From Gammaproteobacteria bacterium (GTDB taxonomy: Bacteria > Pseudomonadota > Gammaproteobacteria > GRL18), in NCBI GenBank assembly GCA_016744995.1, contig JADGDG010000001.1, positions 412,011 through 476,010 on the forward strand: a DNA stretch of 64,000 nt. The letters run 5' to 3'. The notes below the pieces were generated by a model that saw nothing but the letters and a program-made list of their open reading frames with translations, did no database searches and was not told the DNA's origin. The position numbers and the translations under genes were made by a program. Positions 25,032-34,735 of this stretch are shown here, piece after piece. Numbering within the stretch: position 1 is the first letter of the stretch; each line of letters begins with the position of its first letter.

Positions 25032-25757
25032 CTACTTAAAAAATGCTTCTAAATCATCTGCACCACCAATTAGTTTACCATCCATAAAAACCTGTGGCGT
25101 TGAGTGAGCACCGCTTAGAGCTGTTAATGAACGATTTGTAATACTCTGATTTAACTCTACTTCTTCAAAAGGCAAACCTTTTGCAGCCAAAAGTTCTTTA
25201 GCACGAGTACAATGCGGACAGCCCTTACGAGTTATAACGCTCACGGTGGGCAGTGCTTTAGCTTCTGGATTAATGTGTTTTAAAACCGTATCGGCATCAG
25301 ACACACCGAACGGATCACCATCAACCTCAGGCTCAATGAACATTTTTTCAATTTCACCATTATTAACAATCATTGCATAACGCCAGGAGCGATCACCAAA
25401 GCCCAGATTTTTCTTGTCTACCAGCATTCCCATGCCTTTTGAAAATTCGCCATTGCCATCAGGGAGCATAGTAATTTTCTCTGCACTTTGATCATCCTGC
25501 CAGGCATTCATAACAAAAGTATCGTTGACTGACAAACAGTAGATATCATCAATGCCATTGTCTTTAAAAACAGGGTACAATTCATTATATCTTGGTAAGT
25601 GACTTGAAGAGCAGGTGGGAGTAAATGCACCTGGAAGTGCGAACACAACGACTCTTTTATTATCAAACAAATCACTACTGGTGATGTCTGCCCATTCACT
25701 ATTTTGACGGGTTTTAAAAGTAACGGCTGGAACTCTTTGACCTTCACGATTTTCCAT
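25032..25757 (-). CDS. Peroxiredoxin-glutaredoxin fusion
   Basis: 241 residues. Residues 1-160 are a Prx5-type peroxiredoxin with peroxidatic Cys49 in PGAFTPTCSSSHLPRY; residues 170-241 are a glutaredoxin with CPHC (Cys180, Cys183), TPQVFMDG and the GGADDLEAF glutathione-binding end. The fused glutaredoxin lets the enzyme reduce peroxides directly with glutathione, as known for the Haemophilus/Chromatium type hybrid. Cytosolic, single gene. The gene-free 240 bases upstream are very A/T-rich; no OxyR site was recognised. Confidence 0.95.
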   Translation of the reverse strand: MENREGQRVPAVTFKTRQNSEWADITSSDLFDNKRVVVFALPGAFTPTCSSSHLPRYNELYPVFKDNGIDDIYCLSVNDTFVMNAWQDDQSAEKITMLPDGNGEFSKGMGMLVDKKNLGFGDRSWRYAMIVNNGEIEKMFIEPEVDGDPFGVSDADTVLKHINPEAKALPTVSVITRKGCPHCTRAKELLAAKGLPFEEVELNQSITNRSLTALSGAHSTPQVFMDGKLIGGADDLEAFFK

Positions 25758-26001
25758 TTTTTTCTCCAGTTAATTCAAAATTTATGTTGCTCTTTGCTGC
25801 AACTGATGGAAGCAGTTTAGTTAATTTTTTATGATTAATAAAATCAATTAATCTGAACTTTACATTCAATTTAATTGATTAACATTTAATTAAACTGCAT
25901 AGTTATTCAAAGTTGGGGGAATAGACGGCTCACCCACCTTTATTATTACCTTTTTATTAAAATATTAACATGGCTGGGCCATCCATGTCCTCAGGAATAT
26001 C

Positions 26002-28437
26002 ATGTCTGATTCTGAACACTTCATTGATGCATTTCTTTTGACCCGTCAGTGGCGTGATACCGCAAAAGGGATCATTCTGGATTTCTGGTTTATCAGCAGA
26101 TCAGGCCCGATTCATGTTTTAGTTGAAAATCAACAGGCTGTATTTTTCATCCGGCAGAATGACCTTAAAGTCGTTTCCAGTGCTTTGGCTTCATTCCCGG
26201 ACACCACTATAAAGCCCTTGCATTTAAAAGATTTTAATCATCAACCGGTTGCTGCAGTTTATTTCAATTCCCAACAAGCTTTATATCAGGCACGCGATCG
26301 ATTAAAGAAATTAGATTTGCAACATTACGAAGCCGATATCAGACCCGTTGAACGCTATTTAACAGAACGATTTCTAACCGGGCCAGTCAGGATATACTTA
26401 AAGGATCAAACTGCAACAAAGCACCTGACAGCACTTATTCTTAACCCAAAAATTAAGCCGCATCCTCATCCTGATAAATACCAGCCTCATTTAAAAATCA
26501 TTTCCCTTGATATCGAGACAGCCTATGATAGCCAGGAACTTTATTCTATTTCATTGCTGAGTGATAAGTGGCATGTCACATTAATGAAAGGTTGTGCAAA
26601 CGAAGGAAAAAACACACAAAATATTGAGTGTCTAGATACTGAAAAAGACTTAATGCTGCGTTTTATTGAACTCATTATACAGCAGGATCCGGATATAATA
26701 ATTGGCTGGAACGTCATTAACTTTGACTTCCGTTTTCTACAAAAAAAAGCCGATAGTCTTAACATTTCTCTGGCCATTGGCCGCTCAGAAAGTCTACCCG
26801 TGTGGCGTAAAGCACAGACGGAGCAAAGTCATTATTTTTTACTAATTCCCGGACGTGTTGTTTTAGATGGTATTGACACCTTAAAAAGTGCCACCTGGAA
26901 CTTTCGAAGCTTTTCACTTGAATCAGTAGGCAATGAATTATTGGGCAGGGGAAAGTTAATTAAAGCACAGAGTTCATCTGAAAAAATAAATTATGATCCG
27001 CTGAAAAATGCCAAAGAAATAAAACGCCTGTTTTATGAGGACAAGCTGGCGTTAGCGGCTTATAACCTTGAAGACTGTCAGCTTGTCCTGGATATTTTTC
27101 AACATACAGATTTGATTGCCTTTGCCATAGAACGAGCACGATTAACAGGGCTGGAGATGGATCGAACAGGGGGCTCAGTTGCTGCTTTTGACAACCAGTA
27201 TTTACCCCGACTGCACCGAAAAGGCTATGTTGCACCCAATATTTATGATCGAGAGGAGACACTTTCAGCACCCGGGGGTTATGTTATGAGTTCAAAACCA
27301 GGCTTGTATGATAGCGTCCTGGTGCTTGATTATAAAAGTCTGTACCCCAGTATTATTCGAACCTTTCAGGTCGATCCTTATGCCCGGGTTAAAGCAGAAG
27401 AAATAGATGAAACACAATGTATTCCTGGATTTAACGGTATTTGCTTTTCCCGTGAGGAGCCAATACTACCTGAAATTATTACATCATTATGGCAGGCCAG
27501 AGATCAGGCAAAGAAATCAAATAACACCGCACTGTCTCAGGCCATAAAAATTATTATGAATTCTTTTTATGGTGTACTTGGCACATCAGGTTGTCGACTC
27601 CATGATGCACGGCTCACCAGCTCAATCACATTAAGAGGTCATGAACTGATGATCAAAACAGCTGAGATCATTGAAACTGAAGGCTATGATGTTATTTATG
27701 GTGATACTGATTCAGTTTTTATTTCCTTGAATGGTGCAAAAGATAAAACTGAAGCAGATAACATCGGCCATGATCTGGTCAGTATCATTAACCAACATTG
27801 GCAAAAGGAGTTGCAAGACAAATATAGAATTGAATCATTTCTGGAAATGGAATATGAAACTCACTATATTCGATTTTTTATGCCTACCATGAGAGGATCA
27901 GACAAAGGCAGTAAAAAACGTTATGCGGGCATGCTTTCCAGCTCTGATAATAAAGAGGGAGGCAAGATTATATTTAAAGGTTTAGAAACGGTCAGAACAG
28001 ATTGGACTAGCCTGGCCAGAGAAGTACAGCAGAAAATCTACCAATGTATTTTTAATGACTTAGCCTATGAAAGCTACTTAAAAAATATTATTAACGATTT
28101 AAAACAGGGAAAACTGGATAATAAACTGGTTTATCGAAAACGATTAAGACAAAACTTATCCGATTATACTAAAAATTGTCCACCCCATGCTCAGGCAGCA
28201 AAAAAAGCTGAATTCTATGCACAGCAGCAAAATCAGCAAAGCTCACGTTACCAATACGGCGGCTGGATAGAGTATGTGATCACAATTAGTGGCCCGGAAC
28301 CCGTAGAATTTAATAAAAACCCTCTGGATTATGAGCATTATATTGAAAAGCAGATAGCCCCGGTTGTTGATGCACTATTAATGGTTTTTGACAACTCATT
28401 AGAAAAAATAATACAGGCACAGTATGAGTTGTTTTAG
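26002..28437 (+). CDS. polB: DNA polymerase II (family B)
   Basis: 811 residues, as expected for PolB. 3'-5' exonuclease motifs in ISLDIETAYD and IIGWNVINFDFRFL; polymerase motif A DYKSLYPSIIRTF, motif B KIIMNSFYGVLGT and motif C IYGDTDSVF, so all catalytic aspartates are present. It restarts stalled forks and extends past damage, often under LexA in relatives; no CTGT-N8-ACAG box was found upstream. The start follows AGGA by about 5 bases. A lone gene, convergent with the ABC importer. Confidence 0.95.
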   Translation: MSDSEHFIDAFLLTRQWRDTAKGIILDFWFISRSGPIHVLVENQQAVFFIRQNDLKVVSSALASFPDTTIKPLHLKDFNHQPVAAVYFNSQQALYQARDRLKKLDLQHYEADIRPVERYLTERFLTGPVRIYLKDQTATKHLTALILNPKIKPHPHPDKYQPHLKIISLDIETAYDSQELYSISLLSDKWHVTLMKGCANEGKNTQNIECLDTEKDLMLRFIELIIQQDPDIIIGWNVINFDFRFLQKKADSLNISLAIGRSESLPVWRKAQTEQSHYFLLIPGRVVLDGIDTLKSATWNFRSFSLESVGNELLGRGKLIKAQSSSEKINYDPLKNAKEIKRLFYEDKLALAAYNLEDCQLVLDIFQHTDLIAFAIERARLTGLEMDRTGGSVAAFDNQYLPRLHRKGYVAPNIYDREETLSAPGGYVMSSKPGLYDSVLVLDYKSLYPSIIRTFQVDPYARVKAEEIDETQCIPGFNGICFSREEPILPEIITSLWQARDQAKKSNNTALSQAIKIIMNSFYGVLGTSGCRLHDARLTSSITLRGHELMIKTAEIIETEGYDVIYGDTDSVFISLNGAKDKTEADNIGHDLVSIINQHWQKELQDKYRIESFLEMEYETHYIRFFMPTMRGSDKGSKKRYAGMLSSSDNKEGGKIIFKGLETVRTDWTSLAREVQQKIYQCIFNDLAYESYLKNIINDLKQGKLDNKLVYRKRLRQNLSDYTKNCPPHAQAAKKAEFYAQQQNQQSSRYQYGGWIEYVITISGPEPVEFNKNPLDYEHYIEKQIAPVVDALLMVFDNSLEKIIQAQYELF

Positions 28438-28545
28438 GAGCATCCAGAATCACATATTTACCCGAAGTCGGAACAAATACTATGGGATTCTGGAGATCTG
28501 AAAAATATTAACTGCAGCTTAAATCAATTAGACAGCCAATATTTA

Positions 28546-29307
28546 TTAAATTGCCAGATATTGCTGTCTTAAATCTTCATCATCCAAAACTTCTTGCGCC
28601 AGTCCATCAAACACAACATGACCCATATCGATAATAATCGCTCTATCGGCAAGGCGTAGTGCAGCAATTGCATTTTGTTCGACAATAATAGTAGTGATAC
28701 CCAGTTTTTTGATGCTGTCTAGAATTTTTTCAATCTCATGTACAATAACAGGCGCCAGACCTTCATAAGGTTCATCAAGAAGAAGTAACTTAATATCTCT
28801 TGCTAATGCTCGTGCAATGGCCAGCATCTGTTGTTCACCACCGGATAGAGTAACACCCATTTGATCGCGGCGTTCACCCAGCCTTGGAAAGTGTTCATAG
28901 ATACGCTCGATTGTCCAACCAATAGGCTCTGCAATTTGAGCCAGTTTTAAATTTTCTTCAACAGTTAGTCCTGCAATAATGCATCGATCTTCCTGCACCA
29001 GAGCAATGCCAAGCTGTGCAGCCTGATAAGATTTCATGCTGTGTATGGGTTTGTGATCCAGCCAGATCTCACCATGTTTGACCTGAGGTGATGATGCGCG
29101 AGCAATGGAACGTAATATTGATGTTTTGCCTGCGCCATTTCGGCCCAGCAGGGCAATAATTTCACCTTCACGTACATCAAAGTTAACGCCCTGAACAATA
29201 TAGCTTTCGCCATAATATGAATGCATATCCCAGACGGAGAAAAAAGCAGTTGCATTACCAGTGTTTGAAATTCTAGGCGCCACTGGAGCGTGGACATTAT
29301 TACTCAT
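28546..29307 (-). CDS. LivF-type ABC importer ATPase
   Basis: 253 residues. Walker A LLGRNGAGKTS, signature LSGGEQQMLAIARAL, Walker B LLLLDEPYEGLAP and the EQN switch region place it in the LivF/UrtE branch of the branched-chain amino acid/amide (HAAT) importers. A ~25-residue N-terminal extension precedes the usual start. It overlaps the LivG-type gene by four bases. Last gene of the five-gene operon that begins with the Tat-exported binding protein. The ligand is not known. Confidence 0.88.
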   Translation of the reverse strand: MSNNVHAPVAPRISNTGNATAFFSVWDMHSYYGESYIVQGVNFDVREGEIIALLGRNGAGKTSILRSIARASSPQVKHGEIWLDHKPIHSMKSYQAAQLGIALVQEDRCIIAGLTVEENLKLAQIAEPIGWTIERIYEHFPRLGERRDQMGVTLSGGEQQMLAIARALARDIKLLLLDEPYEGLAPVIVHEIEKILDSIKKLGITTIIVEQNAIAALRLADRAIIIDMGHVVFDGLAQEVLDDEDLRQQYLAI

Positions 29308-30065
29308 AAATGTGCTCCACCTAAATAGGCTTCCTGTACTTTTGGATTACCTCGAATTTCATCCGGGGTACCTGAGGCAATAATAGTTCCCTGTGCCAGC
29401 ACAGAAATATGATCGGCAACACTAAAGACAACATGCATATCATGCTCAATAATAATTTTAGTCATGCCGCCTTCTTTAATTTTCATTAATAAGTCAATTG
29501 TTTTATTGGTGTCATGACGTGCCATGCCTGCGGTAGGTTCATCAAGAAGCAGCAATTTGGGATGTTGCACCAGACACATCGCTAATTCAAGACGTCTTTT
29601 ATCACCGCGTGACAAGCTACCTGCAATTGAGTGTATCTGCTCAATAAGTCCAATATCTTCAAGGATTTGGCAGGCTTCATCCTGAATATTATTCTCATTG
29701 GATAAACTGCGAAAGATATTCATTTTGAACGCGCCTTCTTGCCTGGCAAAGGCTGGAATCATAACATTTTGCAATAAGCTTAAATCAGGAAAAATTTCAG
29801 GTGTCTGGAAAACTCTTGAGATGCCTGCCTGATTAATTTCATGAGGTGCTTTGCCAATCATGTTTTCACCATTAAAGGTGACCGTGCCGCTATCTGGCGC
29901 AAGCTGCCCAATGCAGACATTCAGCATGGTTGACTTACCTGCACCATTGGGACCAATAATAGCGTGTACTTTGCCTTCTTCTATCTTCAAGTTGAGATCA
30001 CTCAGAGCTTTAAGACCACCAAAGGATTTTTGCACATTATCAATTTCTAAAATAATATTACTCAT
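29304..30065 (-). CDS. LivG-type ABC importer ATPase
   Basis: 253 residues. Walker A IIGPNGAGKST, signature LSRGDKRRLELAMCL (Arg in place of the usual second Gly), Walker B LLLLDEPTAGMARHDT and the EHDMHVVFSVADHI switch. The sequence fits LivG/UrtD. It is coupled to the LivF gene by a four-base overlap and follows the LivM-type permease by 14 bases. Cytoplasmic face of the inner membrane. Confidence 0.88.
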   Translation of the reverse strand: MSNIILEIDNVQKSFGGLKALSDLNLKIEEGKVHAIIGPNGAGKSTMLNVCIGQLAPDSGTVTFNGENMIGKAPHEINQAGISRVFQTPEIFPDLSLLQNVMIPAFARQEGAFKMNIFRSLSNENNIQDEACQILEDIGLIEQIHSIAGSLSRGDKRRLELAMCLVQHPKLLLLDEPTAGMARHDTNKTIDLLMKIKEGGMTKIIIEHDMHVVFSVADHISVLAQGTIIASGTPDEIRGNPKVQEAYLGGAHL

Positions 30066-30079
30066 AATTTATTGTTCCC

Positions 30080-31234
30080 TTACTTTCCACTCTCAGGCGT
30101 CGTTTTTTTCTCTATAGGCTCAAAATCAGGTTCAGATGATTTTTTAGAAAAAAGTTTTTTAATCATGTCAATGCCTTCCATAATACCACCGGGTAAGAAA
30201 ACAACGATGAAGACAAATAATGCCCCCAATGTCAGGTGCCAGCCTTCGCCAACAAAAGGGGATGTCATTGGAACCAAAATATTAGACAACCAGTCAGGCA
30301 TAAAGGAATAGGCTTGATGTAATCCCTGTTCATTAAGTGCAGAGAAAATATTTTCAAAGTATTTAATAATACCCACACCAAGCATAGGCCCGATTAAAGT
30401 ACCCACACCACCTAATATAGTCATTAGAACCACTTCGCCAGATGCCGTCCATTGCATACGTTCTGCACCTGCAAGTGGATCGGTTGCAGCCATCAGTCCA
30501 CCTGCCAGTCCGGCATACATACCAGAAATAACAAAAGCAGTAAGAAGATAAGGTCTGGTGCTATAACCAGTATATTTCATTCGGGTCTGGTTAGATTTAA
30601 TCGCTCTGAGCTTGATTCCAAATGGCGAATGAAAAATTCGTTGCGAGATAAAAAAAGCAACAATGAGTATGATTGCACAAACATAAAACCCCGAGTAACC
30701 ACTCATGGCCAGACCAAAAAAGTCAGTAGATGGCAAGCCTTCACCTGCTTCAGAAAATAGCCGGTCAATAACTCGCGGATCAGTCCTTGCCAGTTGCAAG
30801 CCTGTTTCACCGTTAGTGATCGGGGTCAAAACTGAATAAGCCAGGTTGTAAAACATTTGTGCAAAAGCCAGGGTCAAAATCGAGAAATAAATACCCGAAC
30901 GACGTAAGGTAATAAAGCCAATTAACAAGGCAAATAAACCAGAGAGCAGAACACTGAATATAATAGCTGGAAATATATTCATTGTAAGCAGTTTAAATGA
31001 CCAGACTGCTGTATATGAACCCACACCCAAAAATGCGGCATGTCCAAAGGAGAGATAACCGGTCAATCCAAATAAAATATTGTAACCCACGGCAAAAATG
31101 CCGAAAATTGCAAATTTTTGCAGCAGATCAGGGTAGCTTGCACCCAGTGGTTCAAGCCAGATTGGCATACTTAATATTACTGCTGAGAAAATCAGCATAA
31201 CTAAAATGTCGTTTTTTATAGTAGGTGCTTTCAT
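30080..31234 (-). CDS. LivM-type ABC importer permease
   Basis: 384 residues, about ten membrane helices. Recognised by [21 protein letters not shown] and [29 protein letters not shown], typical of LivM/UrtC. The C-terminus has about 35 charged residues in the cytoplasm. It follows the LivH-type permease with a 2-base gap. Substrate unknown; LivM/LivH pairs carry hydrophobic amino acids, amides or urea. Confidence 0.88.
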   Translation of the reverse strand: MKAPTIKNDILVMLIFSAVILSMPIWLEPLGASYPDLLQKFAIFGIFAVGYNILFGLTGYLSFGHAAFLGVGSYTAVWSFKLLTMNIFPAIIFSVLLSGLFALLIGFITLRRSGIYFSILTLAFAQMFYNLAYSVLTPITNGETGLQLARTDPRVIDRLFSEAGEGLPSTDFFGLAMSGYSGFYVCAIILIVAFFISQRIFHSPFGIKLRAIKSNQTRMKYTGYSTRPYLLTAFVISGMYAGLAGGLMAATDPLAGAERMQWTASGEVVLMTILGGVGTLIGPMLGVGIIKYFENIFSALNEQGLHQAYSFMPDWLSNILVPMTSPFVGEGWHLTLGALFVFIVVFLPGGIMEGIDMIKKLFSKKSSEPDFEPIEKKTTPESGK

Positions 31235-31236
31235 AA

Positions 31237-32253
31237 TTAGTCCTCCATTACCCCTTCGCGTCCTAATAAACCTCGTGGTCTGACCAACAGGATAATAACG
31301 GCAACAAGATAAATAATGATTTGGTCAATACCAGGGAAAATGGATTTTATTTCATTCATTGAAGCAAATGACTGCAAAATTCCAAGTAAGAATCCGGCTG
31401 CAACTGCACCACCTAAGGAACCCATGCCTCCGACAACAACAACGACAAAAGAGAGCACCAGAAAGTCCATACCCATATGATAATCTGGCGGTAAAATTGG
31501 TGCATACATCACACCGGCTAAACCAGTTACCACGGCAGCGAGTCCAAAGACAACGGTAAATCGTCGTTCAACATCAATACCAAGCAGGCCGACAGTTTCT
31601 CTATCCATCATACCGGCTCGCACAACCATACCGTATGTCGTCATATTTAAGAAAGCAAAAACAGCAGCAATAACAATTCCAGAAAAAGCCAGATAAATCA
31701 GTCGCCACCAGGGATAAACAACGGATTCACCCAAACCAAATAAGGCGCCAATTGGTGCGCTGCCAGAGACAATTTCAGGTGGAGGCATTGGAATTGGATT
31801 GGCACCAAAGAAAGATTTAATCAATTCCTGAAGAACAATGGCAAGCCCAAAGGTTACTAGAATTTGTTCTGCATGAGTTCGTTTGTAAAAGTGACGAATC
31901 AAGCCTCGTTCCATAATTAAACCAATCAATAGCATGACAGGGATGGCAAAAAGTATGGAAAGTGGTACTGCATAATCAATAATTGCTGTGCCATAATCAC
32001 CGAACCATATTTCCAGGTAAGGTTGTTCTTTGAAGGCATCAAAAAAGGTAATACTTTCATCTTTTACCTGTTTTGAAAGAGTGAGTAATTTATAAAAGCT
32101 GACAGAACAAAATGCGCCCAGCATAAATAAAGCACCATGTGCAAAGTTAACGACCCCAAGCGTACCAAATACAAGGGTCAGGCCGAGTGCGATGAGTGCA
32201 TAGGCACCCCCTTTGTCAAGCCCATTGAGTATCTGGAGAAAGATTGCATCCAT
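31237..32253 (-). CDS. LivH-type ABC importer permease
   Basis: 338 residues with about eight membrane helices, including [34 protein letters not shown] at the start and [24 protein letters not shown] near the end, characteristic of LivH/UrtB. A ~45-residue loop ([20 protein letters not shown] and onward) between helices 1 and 2 is longer than in typical LivH. Transcribed after a hairpin that separates it from the binding-protein gene, so it is probably expressed at a lower level. Confidence 0.88.
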   Translation of the reverse strand: MDAIFLQILNGLDKGGAYALIALGLTLVFGTLGVVNFAHGALFMLGAFCSVSFYKLLTLSKQVKDESITFFDAFKEQPYLEIWFGDYGTAIIDYAVPLSILFAIPVMLLIGLIMERGLIRHFYKRTHAEQILVTFGLAIVLQELIKSFFGANPIPMPPPEIVSGSAPIGALFGLGESVVYPWWRLIYLAFSGIVIAAVFAFLNMTTYGMVVRAGMMDRETVGLLGIDVERRFTVVFGLAAVVTGLAGVMYAPILPPDYHMGMDFLVLSFVVVVVGGMGSLGGAVAAGFLLGILQSFASMNEIKSIFPGIDQIIIYLVAVIILLVRPRGLLGREGVMED

Positions 32254-32345
32254 AGTTTACTGCTTCGCTATTGTTAAGGATTAAAAGTAGATTGCAAAAG
32301 TGTTTGCACATAAATATTCTTTGATAAAAAAATTTATGTGTAAAC

Positions 32346-32381
32346 ACTAAAAAGCAGTACATTGTGTACTGCTTTTTTAGT
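32346..32381 (-). terminator. Hairpin attenuating the permease genes
   Basis: ACTAAAAAGCAGTACA-TTG-TGTACTGCTTTTTTAGT lies between the binding-protein gene and the permease genes of the same operon. With T-runs in both directions it can act as a leaky terminator, giving more binding protein than membrane components. This arrangement is common for ABC importers. Confidence 0.75.
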
Positions 32382-32392
32382 GGGAAAAAGAG

Positions 32393-33748
32393 TTAAACCT
32401 TATAAGGGCCTAATTCACCGCCAAAGATTTTCGCATCATATTCGACCTGAGCACGTGGGACTTCCTGAACAATTTCAAGTAAGTCAAACTGACTGGTTGG
32501 ATTTTCATTACCGCGAACAACTAAGACATCTTTAAAGCACTGATGATCTTCTGCTCTGTATTCAGTTTTACCATTACCCATACCATCGAATTTGAAGCCT
32601 TCTAATTGCTTAATCACTTCAGGTGGGTAGAATGTGCCAGCCATTTCACAGGCATTTGCATATAAAAGAGTTTGTACATAACAGGTATGAGCTGCCTGTG
32701 ATGGTGGGAATCCATATTCACTACCGAATGATTTAACAAACGCTTGTGAACCGGCATCTTTCAGTGCCCAGTTCCAGTTAGTGGTACCTAAAATACCTCT
32801 CAGGTTTTTGCCAGCGCCCTGAGCCATCAAACGTGAGTATAAAGGCACAATAATTTCAAATGTTTTGCCGTTAACGTTCTTATCTTTCAAACCAAATTGA
32901 ATGGCCTGAGTCAGGGAGTTAATCATATCCTTACCATAGTGGTTAAGAATAAGAGTGTCAGCACCGGAGTTTAAGATAGGAGTAATATATTGCGAGAAGT
33001 CACCTGCACCAACAGGTGTTCTGACTGTTTTAACTGTTTTCCAGCCAAGACCTTCAGTGGTTTCTTTAATTGATTCTTCCTGTGTCCAGCCCCAGGTGTA
33101 ATCAGCAGTTAAGTGATAAGCGGCACGTTCTGTACCCATTTCTTTTTTCAATACAGGTCCAAGTGCTGCACCAGACATTTTTGCATTGAAGAAATGGCGG
33201 AAACCATAACGACGCTTGTCTTTACCGGTAGTATCATTTGAGTGAGTCAGGCCTGCCATGAAAATGACGCCCATTTCTTGTGCCAGCGATTGTACTGCAA
33301 TAGCAACACCAGAAGAAGAACCGCCTGAGAACATCAGTACACCATCTTTTTCAATCATACGTTTTGCAGAAGCACGAGCCGCATCTGATTTAGTTTGAGT
33401 ATCACCTGTTACATAAGTTACTTTCTTACCCAGAATACCATTACCTTTAAGGCTTAATGGCTTCATGGTGTTCATTAAACCACCATCACCTTCACCATTA
33501 AGATGTTTGACCGCCAGTTTGAATGCACGTAATTCATCAGCACCTTCATCAGCATAAGCACCTGTCTGAGGCACATTAAATCCCAATTTAACAGTGGCAG
33601 AATTACCCGGATCATTTCTAAAGCTCTCGGCTGCCCAGGCCCCACGACTGAAAAACATGGGCATTGTACCAGCGGCTGAAAATGCACCCGCAGCTTTCAT
33701 AATGTCACGGCGTGACCAACCTGCTGAATTTTTCTTATCACTCATCAT
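32393..33748 (-). CDS. Tat-exported HAAT-type substrate-binding protein
   Basis: 451 residues. The N-terminus is a twin-arginine signal (SRRDIMKAAG, residues 12-21) ending near AWA, so the protein is exported folded, which is unusual for this class. The mature part is a periplasmic type I binding protein of the LivJ/AmiC kind (VKLGFNVPQTGAYADEG, RMIEKDGVLMFSGGSSSGV, TADYTWGWTQEESI). It is longer than LivJ by about 80 residues and lacks clear urea- or amide-specific features, so I leave the ligand open. First gene of the importer operon, with a -24/-12 promoter and an upstream palindrome (33914-33928) that point to sigma-54 control. Confidence 0.85.
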   Translation of the reverse strand: MMSDKKNSAGWSRRDIMKAAGAFSAAGTMPMFFSRGAWAAESFRNDPGNSATVKLGFNVPQTGAYADEGADELRAFKLAVKHLNGEGDGGLMNTMKPLSLKGNGILGKKVTYVTGDTQTKSDAARASAKRMIEKDGVLMFSGGSSSGVAIAVQSLAQEMGVIFMAGLTHSNDTTGKDKRRYGFRHFFNAKMSGAALGPVLKKEMGTERAAYHLTADYTWGWTQEESIKETTEGLGWKTVKTVRTPVGAGDFSQYITPILNSGADTLILNHYGKDMINSLTQAIQFGLKDKNVNGKTFEIIVPLYSRLMAQGAGKNLRGILGTTNWNWALKDAGSQAFVKSFGSEYGFPPSQAAHTCYVQTLLYANACEMAGTFYPPEVIKQLEGFKFDGMGNGKTEYRAEDHQCFKDVLVVRGNENPTSQFDLLEIVQEVPRAQVEYDAKIFGGELGPYKV

Positions 33749-33836
33749 TCTTTCCTTTGTTTTGTTTTTCGACTTTAAGTTTCTCGAATAGCTGGCGATT
33801 TGATGTCGAATACCTCTTGCCTAGCTTTATATAAAA

Positions 33837-33851
33837 GCGATATCTGTGCCA
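33837..33851 (-). promoter_or_regulatory. Sigma-54 promoter of the ABC importer operon
   Basis: On the minus strand TGGCAC, 5 bases, TCGC: GG and GC are 10 bases apart, and only the second T of TTGC differs. It would start transcription near 33825, about 75 bases before the binding-protein start codon. Confidence 0.65.
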
Positions 33852-33913
33852 CATTGATTATATCTTTTAAAACAATAGCTTAGTTCAACTATCTTGATGT
33901 GGCATCCTATAAT

Positions 33914-33928
33914 GTTACTTAAAGTAAC
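33914..33928. promoter_or_regulatory. 15-bp palindrome, putative activator site for the importer
   Basis: GTTACTTAAAGTAAC, a perfect palindrome around a central A, about 90-100 bases upstream of the predicted sigma-54 start. The identical 15-mer recurs at 35286-35300 at the same distance from another -24/-12 promoter. A half site (AAGTAAC) follows at 33943. Confidence 0.65.
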
Positions 33929-33959
33929 AAATAACGTGTAAAAAAGTAACAAAATATTC

Positions 33960-34715
33960 CTATTGGCGTATTATCCGAAATCCCCAGTTGTTATGACTAA
34001 AATTAGGATATGAAATATTTCTTGCGCTGCTGGTCAGCCAATTCGCCTTGTTATACCAGCTCCCCCCGCAAAGAATATATTCATCTCCCTTAGTAGTTGC
34101 GGTCCATTCCCAGACATTGCCATGCATATCATAGAGATCCCATGGATTAGCTAAACGAGACCCGGGAGTCGGCATGGTCTTGCCCGTGCCCATCACCATC
34201 ATTCGAGGATCAGGCACACTGCCATACCAATAATCCGTATAGGTACCAGCACGACATGCATATTCCCATTGAGCCTCAGTTGGTATCCGACAATGCCAGC
34301 CAGTTTGTTCAGAGAGCCAGCGAGTATAAGTTAAAGCATCCTGATAATTAACATTGATAACAGGTCTGTTTTCACGACCCCAGCCATTATCACCTGGAGG
34401 TTGCTGGCCAGTAGCAACACAATAACGATCAAACATTTCAAACGTCACCGGTGTATTGAGCATTTTAAATGCTGAAATTATTTTCGTATTATTTCCCACA
34501 TGGTGCTTGCTTTCGGGTATTTCTGACCAGTTTGCTTCACATAATTTATAGCGGCTGAACAGTTCATTCTGCTCTGATGATTGCTTTATTTTTTTCTGAG
34601 CAGGAACTCCAAGACAATGGGTTAATTGTAATTTTGTCCGTTCTAGTTCTGACTCAAGATGCTCAAGTTTTTTTTGTAAGCGAATATTTTCTTCAGCGTA
34701 ATTAGTTTTTTCCAT
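33960..34715 (-). CDS. FGE/SUMF1-fold protein without the catalytic cysteines
   Basis: 251 residues. An N-terminal coiled coil (residues ~5-35), then a formylglycine-generating-enzyme-like (C-type lectin) domain: PVTFEMFDRYC, RPVINVNYQDALTYTRWLSEQTG, RIPTEAQWEYACRAGT, DLYDMHGNVWEWT, GGSWYN and the terminal NNWGFRIIR. In true FGE enzymes two cysteines follow the GGSW region; here it reads GGSWYNKANWLTSSARN with none, so oxidase activity is unlikely and a ligand-binding or scaffold role is more probable. It follows the cyclic-nucleotide-domain gene by 20 bases in a sigma-54-type operon. Confidence 0.75.
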   Translation of the reverse strand: MEKTNYAEENIRLQKKLEHLESELERTKLQLTHCLGVPAQKKIKQSSEQNELFSRYKLCEANWSEIPESKHHVGNNTKIISAFKMLNTPVTFEMFDRYCVATGQQPPGDNGWGRENRPVINVNYQDALTYTRWLSEQTGWHCRIPTEAQWEYACRAGTYTDYWYGSVPDPRMMVMGTGKTMPTPGSRLANPWDLYDMHGNVWEWTATTKGDEYILCGGSWYNKANWLTSSARNISYPNFSHNNWGFRIIRQ

Positions 34716-34735
34716 AATAATATCAACGATGTTCT

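Noticed and set aside
25758-26001. LexA box before polB
   Set aside because: No CTGT-N8-ACAG or close match was found.
28546-33748. Urea transporter (urtABCDE) naming
   Set aside because: Gene order fits, but the binding protein shows no urea-specific features and no urease genes are adjacent, so only the HAAT class is claimed.
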